A DNA stretch of 64,000 nt from Streptomyces sp. CB02058 (GCF_001905505.1 NZ_LIPG01000005.1:62001-126000), one strand, 5' to 3'; positions 40,992 to 49,201 are shown, numbered from the stretch's first letter. Notes: generated from the letters alone by a model not told the origin. Numbers and translations are program-made.

Positions 40992-41660
40992 GTGCGCAAC
41001 GACCATCAGGGCATTACCGAGGACCAGTGGCACCAGGCCAAGCTGATCTGGGACTACCACCAGATGCAGCACGAGCTGCGCCCCGTCGACGTGGCAATCG
41101 GACTGGGCAGCCACGACCTCGGCGTCGCAACCCGCTCCGCCGAGCTGTACCGCGCCAGGCTGTTCCAGACCCTGGTGTTCACCGGCGGCAACAGCCCCAC
41201 CACCGCCAAGGTCTTCCCTCGCGGGGAGGCAGTCCACTTCCGTGAGCACGCCATCGACCTCGGTGTCCCCGCCGACGCCATTCTGCTGGAGCCCCACGCG
41301 GCCAACACCGGACAGAACATCATCCTCTCCCGTGAGGTCCTCGCCGCCTCCGGCATCCATCCGACGACGGTGCTGCTGGTCTCCAAGCCGTACATGGAAC
41401 GGCGATCGTTCGCGACCGCCCGCAAGCTGTGGCCCGACATCGAGTTTCTCTGCGCGTCGGAGCCGCTGGAGTTCGACGACTATCTGAAGAGCATCGGGGA
41501 CGAGAAGCTCGTTCTGGACATGCTCGCCGGCGACCTCCAGCGGGTCATCGAGTATCCGAAGCTCGGATTCGCCATCGAGCAAGAAGTCCCCGAGGACGTA
41601 CATGCAGCGTACGAATCTCTCATTCGCTCCGGCTTCACCAGCCGCCTCATCTCCTCGTGA
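40992..41660 (+). CDS. YdcF/SanA-like (DUF218) protein
   Basis: A 222-residue protein with the DUF218 alpha/beta core: VAIGLGSHDLGVATRSAELY, LVFTGGNSPTT, the acidic VPADAILLEPHAANTGQNI and the VSKPYMERRSFATARKL segment. There is no membrane segment, unlike many SanA/ElyC proteins, so it is cytoplasmic. Family members may bind nucleotides or nucleotide-sugars; the reaction is unknown. The GTG at 40992 has AGGGAG upstream, 13 bp after the regulator gene. It overlaps the wbqC-like frame, so the three genes form an operon. Confidence 0.82.
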   Translation: MRNDHQGITEDQWHQAKLIWDYHQMQHELRPVDVAIGLGSHDLGVATRSAELYRARLFQTLVFTGGNSPTTAKVFPRGEAVHFREHAIDLGVPADAILLEPHAANTGQNIILSREVLAASGIHPTTVLLVSKPYMERRSFATARKLWPDIEFLCASEPLEFDDYLKSIGDEKLVLDMLAGDLQRVIEYPKLGFAIEQEVPEDVHAAYESLIRSGFTSRLISS

Positions 41661-42426
41661 GCAGCCTGCTCCCGGCGGGCTGTGCGCGATCCACCAGCCC
41701 AATCTGTTCCCGAGGCTGACGACGCTGGCCAAGCTGTTCGCGGCGGACTACTGGATCGTCCTGGACGATGTGCAGTTCACCCGCCGCGACTACCAGCACC
41801 GAGCGCGCCTCGCCGCCATCGACGCACCAGACCGCCAGCAGTGGCTCTCCATTCCCACCCACCTCCCGAGCGGGCGATCCACTCTCATCCGAGACGCGCT
41901 GATCGACGACGCTGAACTCGCCCGTCGAAGGACCGCGGGAATGCTGCGGCAGAACTTCGGAGCCAGCCCGCACTGGCCTTCTCTCGCCCAGGCCCTGGAC
42001 CCGGTATTGGACGCCTTCGCCACCGGGCGGACCGTGGTGGTCGCGGAGACCTCCACCCGCGTGCTGCTCGACCTGCTCGGCTGGCGGGGACAGATCCTCA
42101 GGAGCAGCCTCCTGTCCGCCAGGCCAGGCCGCTCCCTTCGGCTCGCCGACCTGGCCGCCGCGACGGGTGCCCACGCGTACCTGTGCGGGACCGGCGGCAT
42201 GACGTATCTCGACCCCGTCCCGTTCGCTGCCAGGAACATCACCGTGGCTGCCTTCCGGCCCCCGGCTACCGGCATCTGGTCGACCGCACGCCAACTCAGT
42301 TCCCTGTGGGCACTGGCGTCGCTCGGCCCGGACGCCCTGGCTTCTCGTCTCCGTGCCGTTGCCGACGACCATGCCGCACTCGGGGCCACCGTGCCTGACC
42401 TGCGATCACCGGCAACGTCTATCTGA
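41602..42426 (+). CDS. WbqC-like family protein
   Basis: Covers the WbqC family core: AIHQPNLFPRLTTLAKLFAA, then YWIVLDDVQFTRRDYQHRAR, a WLSIPTH strand and the C-terminal LCGTGGMTYLDPVPF. Other members occur in polysaccharide and aminosugar clusters; the chemistry is uncertain. The ATG at 41602 would overlap the end of the ydcF-like gene by 59 bp. The core begins about 28 residues later, so a weaker internal start is possible. Its presence beside a radical SAM/peptide locus with no glycosyltransferase genes is unusual. Confidence 0.8.
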   Translation: MQRTNLSFAPASPAASSPREQPAPGGLCAIHQPNLFPRLTTLAKLFAADYWIVLDDVQFTRRDYQHRARLAAIDAPDRQQWLSIPTHLPSGRSTLIRDALIDDAELARRRTAGMLRQNFGASPHWPSLAQALDPVLDAFATGRTVVVAETSTRVLLDLLGWRGQILRSSLLSARPGRSLRLADLAAATGAHAYLCGTGGMTYLDPVPFAARNITVAAFRPPATGIWSTARQLSSLWALASLGPDALASRLRAVADDHAALGATVPDLRSPATSI

Positions 42427-42470
42427 AGTGACAGCAGTCCGGAGTGCCGAATGGCTGCCCCCTGCAATCG

Positions 42471-44210
42471 CTACCGCCGAGGGCGGCTCCCTCGCTCCGG
42501 AGCGGCAACTGGCTCCAGTGGACGCTGCTGGACCGAGGCTGTAGTGCTGGCCGCTGATATCGACCGCGTCGAGCGGATGCGTGCGGCTTCGGCCCGGCTG
42601 ATACGCACGGGGTTGCGGCCGGTGTGCTGGATGCGCGTGATCAAAACCCGCGCCGGGCGGCGGGCCGTGTCGAGTTCGCGTTGCTCGGCGGCCTCCTTGA
42701 GGAGCTGGTGCGGTTTGTGGCCACCGGCCTCCGCATCCGCGAGGACGGCGGCAAGAGCAGACCAGTTCTCGTCGGCGAGGATGCGTTCGGCATGGTCGGG
42801 GACGGCGGCGCGGACGTCGCGGGCCAGAGTGCGGCGGGCCTGTTCGCGCGGCAGACGGCGATCCAGATCGGCGAGCACGGGGGCGAGGGCCTGGTCGGCG
42901 GCGGTCTGGAGGTGGTCGAGGGCCCGGCGGGCGGCGTCGGACTGGTGGGCGTGATTCTTTGCCTCGTGCCAGCGCTGCGCGAGGACCGCCGCCCAGACCA
43001 TGGCGGCGAGCACGGCCGCGAGCGCGCTGCCGTCCGCTCCGGTGGCGGTGTGGATGATGTCGCGGGCTGCGATGCGTACGGTGTCGGCGGCTCGGCCTTC
43101 GGCACGGATCTGGGAGCGCTGGGCGCGGGCGAACTCCCGTGATGCTGATTTGAGTTCGATGCGCAGGTTCGCGGGGGCGTGCTGTGCGGTGGCCTCCATC
43201 AGTTCGCCGAGCGCGGCGAGGTGGGCCTGGGCTCGCTCATCCCTGCCGGATTCGTCACCGGTGGCGCCAGCGATCTCGGCGTGAAGGGTGTCGAGGGCGT
43301 CGGTGGCCTGGTGCCAGGGGGTGGTGTGCCGGGTGCGCCGCGCGGTGGGGTGCTCCTCGAATGTTGCTGTCTCCAGGCGGGCCCGCAGTTTGGGGAGGCT
43401 GAGGTCGGGAGCGATCTTTCCGCCAGCTCGATAGATCTGCTCCCCCTTGTCGTTCTCGTCACCAGGGCGGCCGACTGCGTAGCCGAGGAGGTCTCCGGAA
43501 GGGCCGCGGCGGGGCCTGATCGCGACGCCGTCGGCTTCGAGGTACGCGAGAAGCTCCTCGGTTTCGGTGACGTGCGGGATGGCGGCTCGGATACGGTCTT
43601 CCAGCCACTGCTGGCTGGTCTGCTCCCAGCCAAGGCGTTCGGCCTTGTGCATCTCGGCCTGGTTGGGGCGGCGGCTGCCGGTTCCATCACCCTTCTTCAA
43701 CTGGCGTAGTCCGTAGTCCTTTTCGATCTCGCGGCACGCGTTGCCGACGCGGATGCCGTTGTTGTGAAGTTTGGGGCGGCGGCCGTCTTCGCGGACGGTG
43801 GTGGCGAGGATGTGGATGTGATCGTCCGCGTGGCGGACGGCGACCCAGCGACAGGCCAGGTCGTCGCCTTCGGGTGCGATGCCGGCCGCGTGCACGATGC
43901 GACCTGCGATCTCGCCCCACTCGGCATCCGAGAGCTGCCGGTCCTCGGGTGCCGCACGGACGGCGCAGTGCCATACATGGTCGGTGACAGGCTTGCCGAA
44001 TTCGCTGTTGCGCAGCTGTACCGGCTCATCAAGGTGGCGGGCGAGTTCGGTGAGCGTCGCGTTCTCGTCGCGGCCGGGGTCGGGCATACCGAGCATCGCG
44101 AAGGCGGCCACGATGTGCGGGTCGAAGTGCTCGTCGTGCCGGCCGGGACCGTAAAGGTAGGCGAGCAGTCCGCGGGTCCTGGACCCGGCGGGCTTGATGG
44201 CGGCGATCAT
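42471..44210 (-). CDS. MOB-family relaxase/mobilization nuclease
   Basis: Nicks oriT and stays bound to the transferred strand. In the 579-residue protein the three-His metal site is RHADDHIH (H127, H131, H133), and the candidate nucleophile tyrosine lies near LLAYLYGPG (residues 15-23). The C-terminal half is long, charged and helical without a recognisable domain. It starts 5 bp after the stop of the mobC-like gene, so the pair is one operon. No TraB-type translocase is present in the element, so transfer would need a helper. An oriT is expected nearby, probably upstream of mobC (44927-45076). Confidence 0.88.
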   Translation of the reverse strand: MIAAIKPAGSRTRGLLAYLYGPGRHDEHFDPHIVAAFAMLGMPDPGRDENATLTELARHLDEPVQLRNSEFGKPVTDHVWHCAVRAAPEDRQLSDAEWGEIAGRIVHAAGIAPEGDDLACRWVAVRHADDHIHILATTVREDGRRPKLHNNGIRVGNACREIEKDYGLRQLKKGDGTGSRRPNQAEMHKAERLGWEQTSQQWLEDRIRAAIPHVTETEELLAYLEADGVAIRPRRGPSGDLLGYAVGRPGDENDKGEQIYRAGGKIAPDLSLPKLRARLETATFEEHPTARRTRHTTPWHQATDALDTLHAEIAGATGDESGRDERAQAHLAALGELMEATAQHAPANLRIELKSASREFARAQRSQIRAEGRAADTVRIAARDIIHTATGADGSALAAVLAAMVWAAVLAQRWHEAKNHAHQSDAARRALDHLQTAADQALAPVLADLDRRLPREQARRTLARDVRAAVPDHAERILADENWSALAAVLADAEAGGHKPHQLLKEAAEQRELDTARRPARVLITRIQHTGRNPVRISRAEAARIRSTRSISAASTTASVQQRPLEPVAAPERGSRPRR

Positions 44211-44215
44211 TCCGG

Positions 44216-44926
44216 TCAGACCTCCATCCTGTCGGCGGGTTCGCGCAGGGCGTCGGCGATCAGCTCCAGCAGCTCGTGTAGTTCTTCAAGGCACTGGCGT
44301 ACGTCGGGCGGGGTGAGGTCGCTGTTGAGAGCACGGGCGATCTGGTTGACGTTGACGCCAATGCGGTTAAGTTCGCGCAGCACTTGGGCGCGGAACATGT
44401 GGGTACGGCGGCGGTCCTCTGACAACGGCAGGTTGGCGGTGAACCGGCCGGTGATGAAGGCGACGACGACATCGGCGGCGAAGCCGCCCGCGCCCTTGTA
44501 GCCATGCTCGGCGGTGGCCTCCTCAAGCTGAGCGAGCTGACCGGTGGTGAAACGCAGAGGGCCGATACGCTCCGTGCGTTTGTCTCCGGTGAATCGGCGG
44601 ATGGTCGGCTGGACACTGTGCGCGGGAGGCTCGGCGGCACGGACGGGACGCAGAATCTCGTGCTGTACGGCGTGGAGCGTGTCCGGGTCGGGGCCGCCCT
44701 CGGCCCCGACCTCCCGCTCCGGCGCCCCCTGGCGCTGGGCCGTCTCCGCCACCCCCGGGGCGGAGATCCCCGAAGACCGGCCTTGAGTCGGACTCGGGGT
44801 ACTACTGGCTCCGCCAGGAGCCGTCCGTCCGAACGCCCGCCGCAGACGTGACAGCAGCGTAGGGGACTGTGTCGAGGTGAGCGGCTCAGCGGGAGTTTCG
44901 TCAGGTAGGTGCTGGCTGTGCTGCAT
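44216..44926 (-). CDS. MobC-like relaxosome accessory protein
   Basis: A 236-residue protein with a Pro/Ser-rich N-terminal ~90 residues and a C-terminal MobC-type domain containing VLRELNRIGVNVNQIARALN, the hallmark of MobC/relaxosome proteins, plus a ribbon-helix-helix-like start (PLRFTTGQLAQLEEA). It would bind oriT and assist the relaxase, whose gene follows after 5 bp. A GTG or later ATG start is possible, since the N-terminal region is low-complexity. Confidence 0.85.
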   Translation of the reverse strand: MQHSQHLPDETPAEPLTSTQSPTLLSRLRRAFGRTAPGGASSTPSPTQGRSSGISAPGVAETAQRQGAPEREVGAEGGPDPDTLHAVQHEILRPVRAAEPPAHSVQPTIRRFTGDKRTERIGPLRFTTGQLAQLEEATAEHGYKGAGGFAADVVVAFITGRFTANLPLSEDRRRTHMFRAQVLRELNRIGVNVNQIARALNSDLTPPDVRQCLEELHELLELIADALREPADRMEV

Positions 44927-45076
44927 GGACGATGCTCCAGATACGGCTCGGTGAACAGGATCACGGCGACCCGCTGGCGTGGGCCATCGCGCTGTCCACG
45001 GGTGTGGAAGTATGCGGGGCGACCGGCGGGTGCTCGGGTGACCGGAAGGGTTCCGGTCGCCCGAGCACGCCGGGCG

Positions 45077-45931
45077 TCAGCCGCCGGAGACCTTGATGCC
45101 GGCAGCCTCGAGTTCCGGCCGGAGCAACTCCATGACTTCGGTCTGCCGCGCGCTACCGATCGTCAGGTTCCGGTCCTTCACGGCAGCTCGGAGCAGGTCG
45201 CGCGTGAGCTTGCCGTGCTGATAACCGGTGGCCCGGCCGATCTCCGCCAGTTCCGCGATGGTCGCCTTGGGCGGACGGCCGCCAGTCGACTTCGCTTCTG
45301 GCGCCTGGGGCGTAGATTCCGTCCGCTCCTCGCCAGAGACTTGCGGATCGTCCGCAGCAGCGTCGTGCCATCGACCGTCGCCGAGGTGACCGACCGGCCG
45401 GTTCCGTGCGTATACGGAACCGGTGTCCGAGGAGTCGTCGGCCGGTGCGACGAGCTGGTGGATCTGTCGCATCAGGACGCCGAAGGCGACCATCGCGGCG
45501 GCCGGAGGAACGGCAGCGACCACGTAGTTGAGGAACGGGACGCTGCGTTCGCTGCCCGTACCGCTGACCCCAGCGACGTTCAACGCGATGGAGCCGAACG
45601 ATCCGGCAGCGGTCACGGCGATCGCCCAGAGGTCGGTTGTGCGGCGCAATGCAGCCCTCAGCATCAGCAGTTCGCCCGTGACGATGAACGCGTCCAGGGT
45701 GGCGGGCCAGGCCCAGCGGCGGATGGGGGATGCGCCGAGCCCGTGCTGGCCGGCGACATCGGCGAGGTGCGCGTAGGACAGCCAGAACGCTCCGGCTGTC
45801 AGGGCCACAATCACGAGGCCGGCAGCGCCGAGTGCGAGCCGCTCTGCGTCAACACGCTTCGGCCGCTGGCCTTCGGCGCGGGCGACGTCTCGTATCTGCG
45901 GCGATGACGTGGTGAGGGGCGGGGCGGTCAA
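45077..45931 (-). CDS. DUF2637 membrane protein (plasmid spread-type)
   Basis: A 284-residue protein with four hydrophobic helices in residues ~30-155 (LALGAAGLVIVALTAGAFWLS, ATLDAFIVTGELLML, DLWAIAVTAAGSFGSIALNV, FLNYVVAAVPPAAAMVAFGVL) and a cytosolic tail with GRPPKATIAELAEIGRATG, helix-turn-helix-like. DUF2637 proteins are typical of Streptomyces plasmids and integrative elements and resemble spread (Spd) proteins. The TTG at 45931 is chosen because AAGGAG lies 8 bp upstream; the open frame to 46549 is otherwise unsupported. Confidence 0.83.
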   Translation of the reverse strand: MTAPPLTTSSPQIRDVARAEGQRPKRVDAERLALGAAGLVIVALTAGAFWLSYAHLADVAGQHGLGASPIRRWAWPATLDAFIVTGELLMLRAALRRTTDLWAIAVTAAGSFGSIALNVAGVSGTGSERSVPFLNYVVAAVPPAAAMVAFGVLMRQIHQLVAPADDSSDTGSVYARNRPVGHLGDGRWHDAAADDPQVSGEERTESTPQAPEAKSTGGRPPKATIAELAEIGRATGYQHGKLTRDLLRAAVKDRNLTIGSARQTEVMELLRPELEAAGIKVSGG

Positions 45932-46051
45932 GCGGGAAGCTCCTTGGGGGTAGTGGTCCGGGGCGTCTTTGCCGTCTTGTGCGTTGCACGTGCAGGTCAG
46001 CGCGGTACGGCAGCGCGCCAAACGCGCCGTCTCGACAGGAAGCGCTGTCGT

Positions 46052-46072
46052 CTTGTCCCGAGTCGGGACAAG
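46052..46072. promoter_or_regulatory. 21-bp palindrome (candidate operator)
   Basis: CTTGTCCCGA, one central G, then TCGGGACAAG: perfect dyad symmetry, about 120 bp upstream of the DUF2637 start. Confidence 0.55.
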
Positions 46073-46255
46073 GACCGCGCGCCTTCCGATTCGGCCTCTG
46101 TCCGCGTACCTGCACCTGCTGGGACGGCTGCGCTGCGGCAGCCGTCCCAATGAGCGGGTCCGTGACCTGCGGCGATACGGCGCGGACGCCTGGGACGGAG
46201 CAAGACGGATCTGGACGCTGTCCCTTGGCTGGCTACGTGCGTTGAGGCGCATGCG

Positions 46256-46285
46256 TGCCGTCTTGCCCTCGGCTGCCGTCTTGCC
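46256..46285. repeat. Iteron-like 12-bp direct repeats
   Basis: TGCCGTCTTGCC occurs twice, 18 bp apart start to start. Related TGCCGTCTTG lies at 45970 and CAAGACGG at 46201. Confidence 0.55.
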
Positions 46286-46350
46286 GATGTATGCCCTGAC
46301 CTGCGAGATCACGGCAGGGACGGCAAGTACGGCAACCAGGGAGGTGGGGG

Positions 46351-47460
46351 TCAGCCTTCGCCTCGACGAGCGTCGACTGGGTGGACGGTCGGGCAGTACC
46401 GCCGCCACGCGTCGAGGAACTTGCTGCGCATGTAGCCCTTGCGCTGGGACCGGTCGGCCATGCGCACGTTGCCGGGCCGAATGTCGTAGTCGCGCAGCAT
46501 CGCGCTGAGTTCCCGGGCGGTCAGGCCGTAGCGTCCTCGCTCTCCCCACGGCGCTTCAGCGTCCGCGTTCAGGTAGTGCAGGAGGTCCTCGGTGGACAGG
46601 CTGTCCACCTCCCGCTGGGCGAAGAAGACTCGCCGGATGTCGGCGAGGATGCGCGCCCCGCTGGGGTGCTCCTCTTCGGCCGCTACCTCGGCGGCGACCA
46701 TCCGCGCGCACGCGATCCGCGCGAGCCGCGGCCAGCGCCCACCGGCCAGGTCGGCGACGATCACCAGAGGCTCCCAGGTGTCGGCGGCTCGGTCCTCGAC
46801 CGGCATCTCCGGCTCCAGGCTCGCGGCGTCCTCCAGTAGCGGGAGCGCCCAGGTACGGATGCGGACGCGCAGCTCGTGCAGGGCCGGGATGTCGCGTCGC
46901 GAGCGGAAGGGTTTGACCTTCTCGCCCTCGGCCCTGCGGCGCATGCGGATGACGACCGACCGGTCCATGACGGTGTCCGGCAGATCTCCGATGCCCGCGA
47001 TGGCTGCCATGGCGAAGGTGGCGAACTTGTGCGGGGTGTGGTCGTTGCCAACGACCCGGGTGACGTACCGGCCGCGCTGATGACCGGCGTTCAGCAGGCC
47101 GCGCGTCTCCTCGTTCTTCTCCGCGACCTTGGGGCCGAAGATGGTGTCGGCCTCGTCCACCAGCAGCGTCGGCGGCTCCTCCTCGTTGATCGAGCGGAAG
47201 ATGGCCGCCGGCGTGGTGTTGATGGTGAGCATCGGCTCGTGCACCGTCTCGGTCAGCACGTCCAGCAGCCGCGACTTCCCGCACCGCTTCGCAGGTCCCA
47301 CCACTGCCAGCCGTGGGGCGTGCTGCCACGCAGGCTGGAGTTGCGTCGCCGCCACCCACAGGGTGGTCGCGTCCAGCGCCTCGGAAGAGGGCGGAATCAC
47401 GAACTGGGCTATTTGGGAGCGCAGTTCGTCCAGTAGCTCCGAGCCCGGCGTCGGCTCCAT
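46351..47460 (-). CDS. DUF3631 P-loop ATPase-like protein
   Basis: A protein of about 369 residues with an N-terminal P-loop module: Walker A GPAKRCGKSR, Walker B TLLVDEADTIFG, and an arginine-finger-like region in TVMDRSVVIRMRRRA. It ends in a winged-helix-like tail (LTARELSAMLRDYDIRP). DUF3631 proteins are frequent on actinomycete plasmids and elements, sometimes fused to replication primases, so a helicase or replication-loader role is plausible but unproven. The ATG at 47460 (MEPTPGSELLDELRSQ) is used. The frame continues to 47790 antisense to the integrase gene, and the true start may be upstream of 47460. Confidence 0.78.
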   Translation of the reverse strand: MEPTPGSELLDELRSQIAQFVIPPSSEALDATTLWVAATQLQPAWQHAPRLAVVGPAKRCGKSRLLDVLTETVHEPMLTINTTPAAIFRSINEEEPPTLLVDEADTIFGPKVAEKNEETRGLLNAGHQRGRYVTRVVGNDHTPHKFATFAMAAIAGIGDLPDTVMDRSVVIRMRRRAEGEKVKPFRSRRDIPALHELRVRIRTWALPLLEDAASLEPEMPVEDRAADTWEPLVIVADLAGGRWPRLARIACARMVAAEVAAEEEHPSGARILADIRRVFFAQREVDSLSTEDLLHYLNADAEAPWGERGRYGLTARELSAMLRDYDIRPGNVRMADRSQRKGYMRSKFLDAWRRYCPTVHPVDARRGEG

Positions 47461-47547
47461 ATCGGGGATGGTCTCCAGACCCCTCGCCGGGTCCGCGTCG
47501 GCCGGACCGTCGTACCCGTCCGCTATAGCACCGTCGGCCTGGGCTGA

Positions 47548-48996
47548 GTGCAGGTGGGCACCAGGCTGGCCGGGGACCCCGAGGGCACCGAACTGATCGC
47601 CGAGATGCTGGCCGAGGTCAGCCGCGAACGGTCCTCTCTGCCCGAGGTCGAGGAGACTCGGCGGCGCCTCAACTCCGGTCAGGACCTCATCGGCAGCCTG
47701 ACCGTCACCGAATGGCTCGACCGGTGGCTGGCCGGCAAGCGCATACGCAAGTCCGGCCTCAACCGCTACGAGACCGACATACGCGTCCACCTGAAGCCGC
47801 GCATCGGCAACCGGCGTCTGGACCGGCTACGCGTCAGCCACCTCAGCGAGTTGTTCACGAACATCCGCGACGCCAACGCTGAGATCCTGGAGGACAACGC
47901 CCAACGGCGTTCCGCGATAGACGAGTTGGCGACCATCCCATGGAAGGGCGCGGAACACCGCGCCCGCCGCAAGGCGATGAAGGCCGCGATCGACGAAATG
48001 CCGCCCTTCCGCCGCATCACCGGCCCTGCCACGCGCCAGCACGTCAAAGCCACCCTCCGCGCGGCCCTGAACGACGCGATCGGGCAGCAGATCATCACGT
48101 TCAACCCGGCAGCCCACGTCGAGATCGACCCCGTGCGCAAACCGAAGGCACTCGCGTGGACGGACGAACGGGTCGCCAAGTGGGAGCAGACCGGCGAGAA
48201 GCCGTCCCCCGTGATGGTCTGGACGCCTCAACAGACCGGTGCCTTCCTCGACTTCGTCGCCGAGGACCGGCTTTACGCGATGTGGCACCTGATCGCCTTC
48301 CGGGGCCTGCGCCGTGGCGAGGCGTGCGGGCAGCCATGGTCGGAGACGAATCTCGACACTCACTTTCTCACCGTCTCCTCCCAACTCGTCCAGGACGGCT
48401 GGGAAGTGGAAGCGTCCGACCCCAAGACCGACAGCGGCTCCCGCGTGGTCGCCCTCGACGACGACACCGTCGACGTCCTGAAGCGACACCGCGATCGACA
48501 GGGCAAGGCTCGCGAGGAATGGGGCACAGCCTGGGTCGAGACAGGCCACGTCTTCACCCAAGAGGACGGCTCCTGGCTCCATCCGGGCAAGGTCACCGAC
48601 CTCTTCGAGCGCCTCGTCGCCGCCTCCGGCCTACCGCCCATCCGCCTCCACGACCTGCGGCACGGCGCGGCCACCCTCATGCTCGCCGCCGACATCGACA
48701 TCAAGATCGTGTCGGACACCCTCGGGCACAGCGACACCCGGATCACGCGTGACATCTACCAGAGCGTGCTCCCCCACGTGGGCAAGAGCGCCGCCGAGGC
48801 GACCGCGAAGCTCGTACCGCTCCAGCGCAAGGCCGAGGCCGAGAAGGCCGCGCGCAAAGCTGCGAAGAAGGAAAAGGCCAGGAAGGCTGCGGCCAAGGAG
48901 ACCGGCGCTGGCAAGGGCGGCAAGCCGAAGAAGGACCAGACGAAAGCCCAAGCCAAGGCCGCCAAGAAGGCGAAGCGCCAGAAGCCCAAGAAGTAG
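47548..48996 (+). CDS. int: Tyrosine site-specific integrase, probably N-terminally truncated
   Basis: Inserts the element at tRNA-Thr. The core-binding domain (SLTVTEWLDRWLAGKRIRKS) starts near residue 48. The catalytic residues are Arg in FRGLRRGEACG, HxxR in HDLRHGAA, His in LGHSDTRITRD and the nucleophile Tyr in DIYQSV. The tail is Lys/Ala-rich. Related Streptomyces integrases, as I recall them, carry ~75 more N-terminal residues with a Cys-rich and arm-binding-like part. Here a TGA immediately precedes the GTG at 47548, there is no clear ribosome site, and the DUF3631 gene occupies the space upstream. The reading frame points at the intact tRNA. Confidence 0.85.
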   Translation: MQVGTRLAGDPEGTELIAEMLAEVSRERSSLPEVEETRRRLNSGQDLIGSLTVTEWLDRWLAGKRIRKSGLNRYETDIRVHLKPRIGNRRLDRLRVSHLSELFTNIRDANAEILEDNAQRRSAIDELATIPWKGAEHRARRKAMKAAIDEMPPFRRITGPATRQHVKATLRAALNDAIGQQIITFNPAAHVEIDPVRKPKALAWTDERVAKWEQTGEKPSPVMVWTPQQTGAFLDFVAEDRLYAMWHLIAFRGLRRGEACGQPWSETNLDTHFLTVSSQLVQDGWEVEASDPKTDSGSRVVALDDDTVDVLKRHRDRQGKAREEWGTAWVETGHVFTQEDGSWLHPGKVTDLFERLVAASGLPPIRLHDLRHGAATLMLAADIDIKIVSDTLGHSDTRITRDIYQSVLPHVGKSAAEATAKLVPLQRKAEAEKAARKAAKKEKARKAAAKETGAGKGGKPKKDQTKAQAKAAKKAKRQKPKK

Positions 48997-49011
48997 GTCC
49001 CCGAGCGGCTC

Positions 49012-49034
49012 CGCTCACGGGCACCGCTCACGCA
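49012..49034. repeat. CGCTCACG repeats, right arm (candidate integrase sites)
   Basis: CGCTCACGG at 49012-49020 and CGCTCACGCA at 49025-49034, in the same orientation as the left-end copies, between the integrase stop and the right attachment site. Confidence 0.6.
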
Positions 49035-49088
49035 AGCAAAGTCACGGCACCTGGGCCGTGTGACGCCGCATGCCCCGAGCAACAGAAA

Positions 49089-49119
49089 ACCCCAGGTCAC
49101 GGGCTATGTGACCTGGGGT
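49089..49119 (-). terminator. Intrinsic terminator after tRNA-Thr
   Basis: A perfect 12-bp stem (49089-49100 with 49108-49119), loop GGGCTAT, followed on the minus strand by TTTTCTGTT. It was brought in by the element together with the restored tRNA 3' end. Confidence 0.85.
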
Positions 49120-49126
49120 TTCAGAT

Positions 49127-49169
49127 GAGCCGCCTTCGGGATTCGAACCCGAGACCTACGCATTACGAG
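49127..49169. other. Right attachment site (43-bp repeat within tRNA-Thr)
   Basis: Identical to 32762-32804 and covers the tRNA 3' part, so insertion restored a complete tRNA gene. Confidence 0.92.
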
Positions 49170-49201
49170 TGCGTTGCTCTGGCCAACTGAGCTAAGGCGG
49201 C
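49128..49201 (-). tRNA. tRNA-Thr (anticodon CGT)
   Basis: On the minus strand the 7-bp acceptor stem GCCGCCT/AGGCGGC, a D-arm with AGCTCAGTTGGCCAGAGC, an anticodon stem-loop ACGCA-CTCGTAA-TGCGT giving anticodon CGT (reads ACG), and a T-arm CTCGGGTTCGAATCCCGAA fold cleanly. CCA is not encoded. Its 3' half is supplied by the integrated element. Confidence 0.95.

Larger units (their letters stand above)
45932..46350. other. Repeat-rich noncoding region of the element
   Basis: A 419-bp stretch with no supportable gene but dense symmetry. There is a 21-bp palindrome at 46052-46072 (CTTGTCCCGA-G-TCGGGACAAG), an 11-bp-stem hairpin at 46121-46148, and the iteron-like TGCCGTCTTGCC at 46256-46267 and 46274-46285. 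Partial copies occur at 45970-45979 and, inverted, at 46201-46208. This could be a replication origin, partition site or operator cluster. Confidence 0.6.
32762..49169. mobile_element. 16.4-kb integrated mobilizable element in tRNA-Thr(CGT)
   Basis: Bounded by the 43-bp tRNA-derived direct repeats. The integrase gene lies next to the intact tRNA, and the repeats CGCTCACG near both ends look like integrase arm sites. Backbone genes are a MOB relaxase, a MobC-like protein, DUF2637 and DUF3631 proteins, and a repeat-rich noncoding region. Cargo is a one-polypeptide restriction-modification gene, a GNAT protein and an eight-gene radical SAM/peptide locus. I find no TraB/FtsK-type translocase, replication initiator or excisionase, and the integrase looks N-terminally shortened. 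It therefore resembles a mobilizable element that may no longer excise by itself. Confidence 0.9.
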
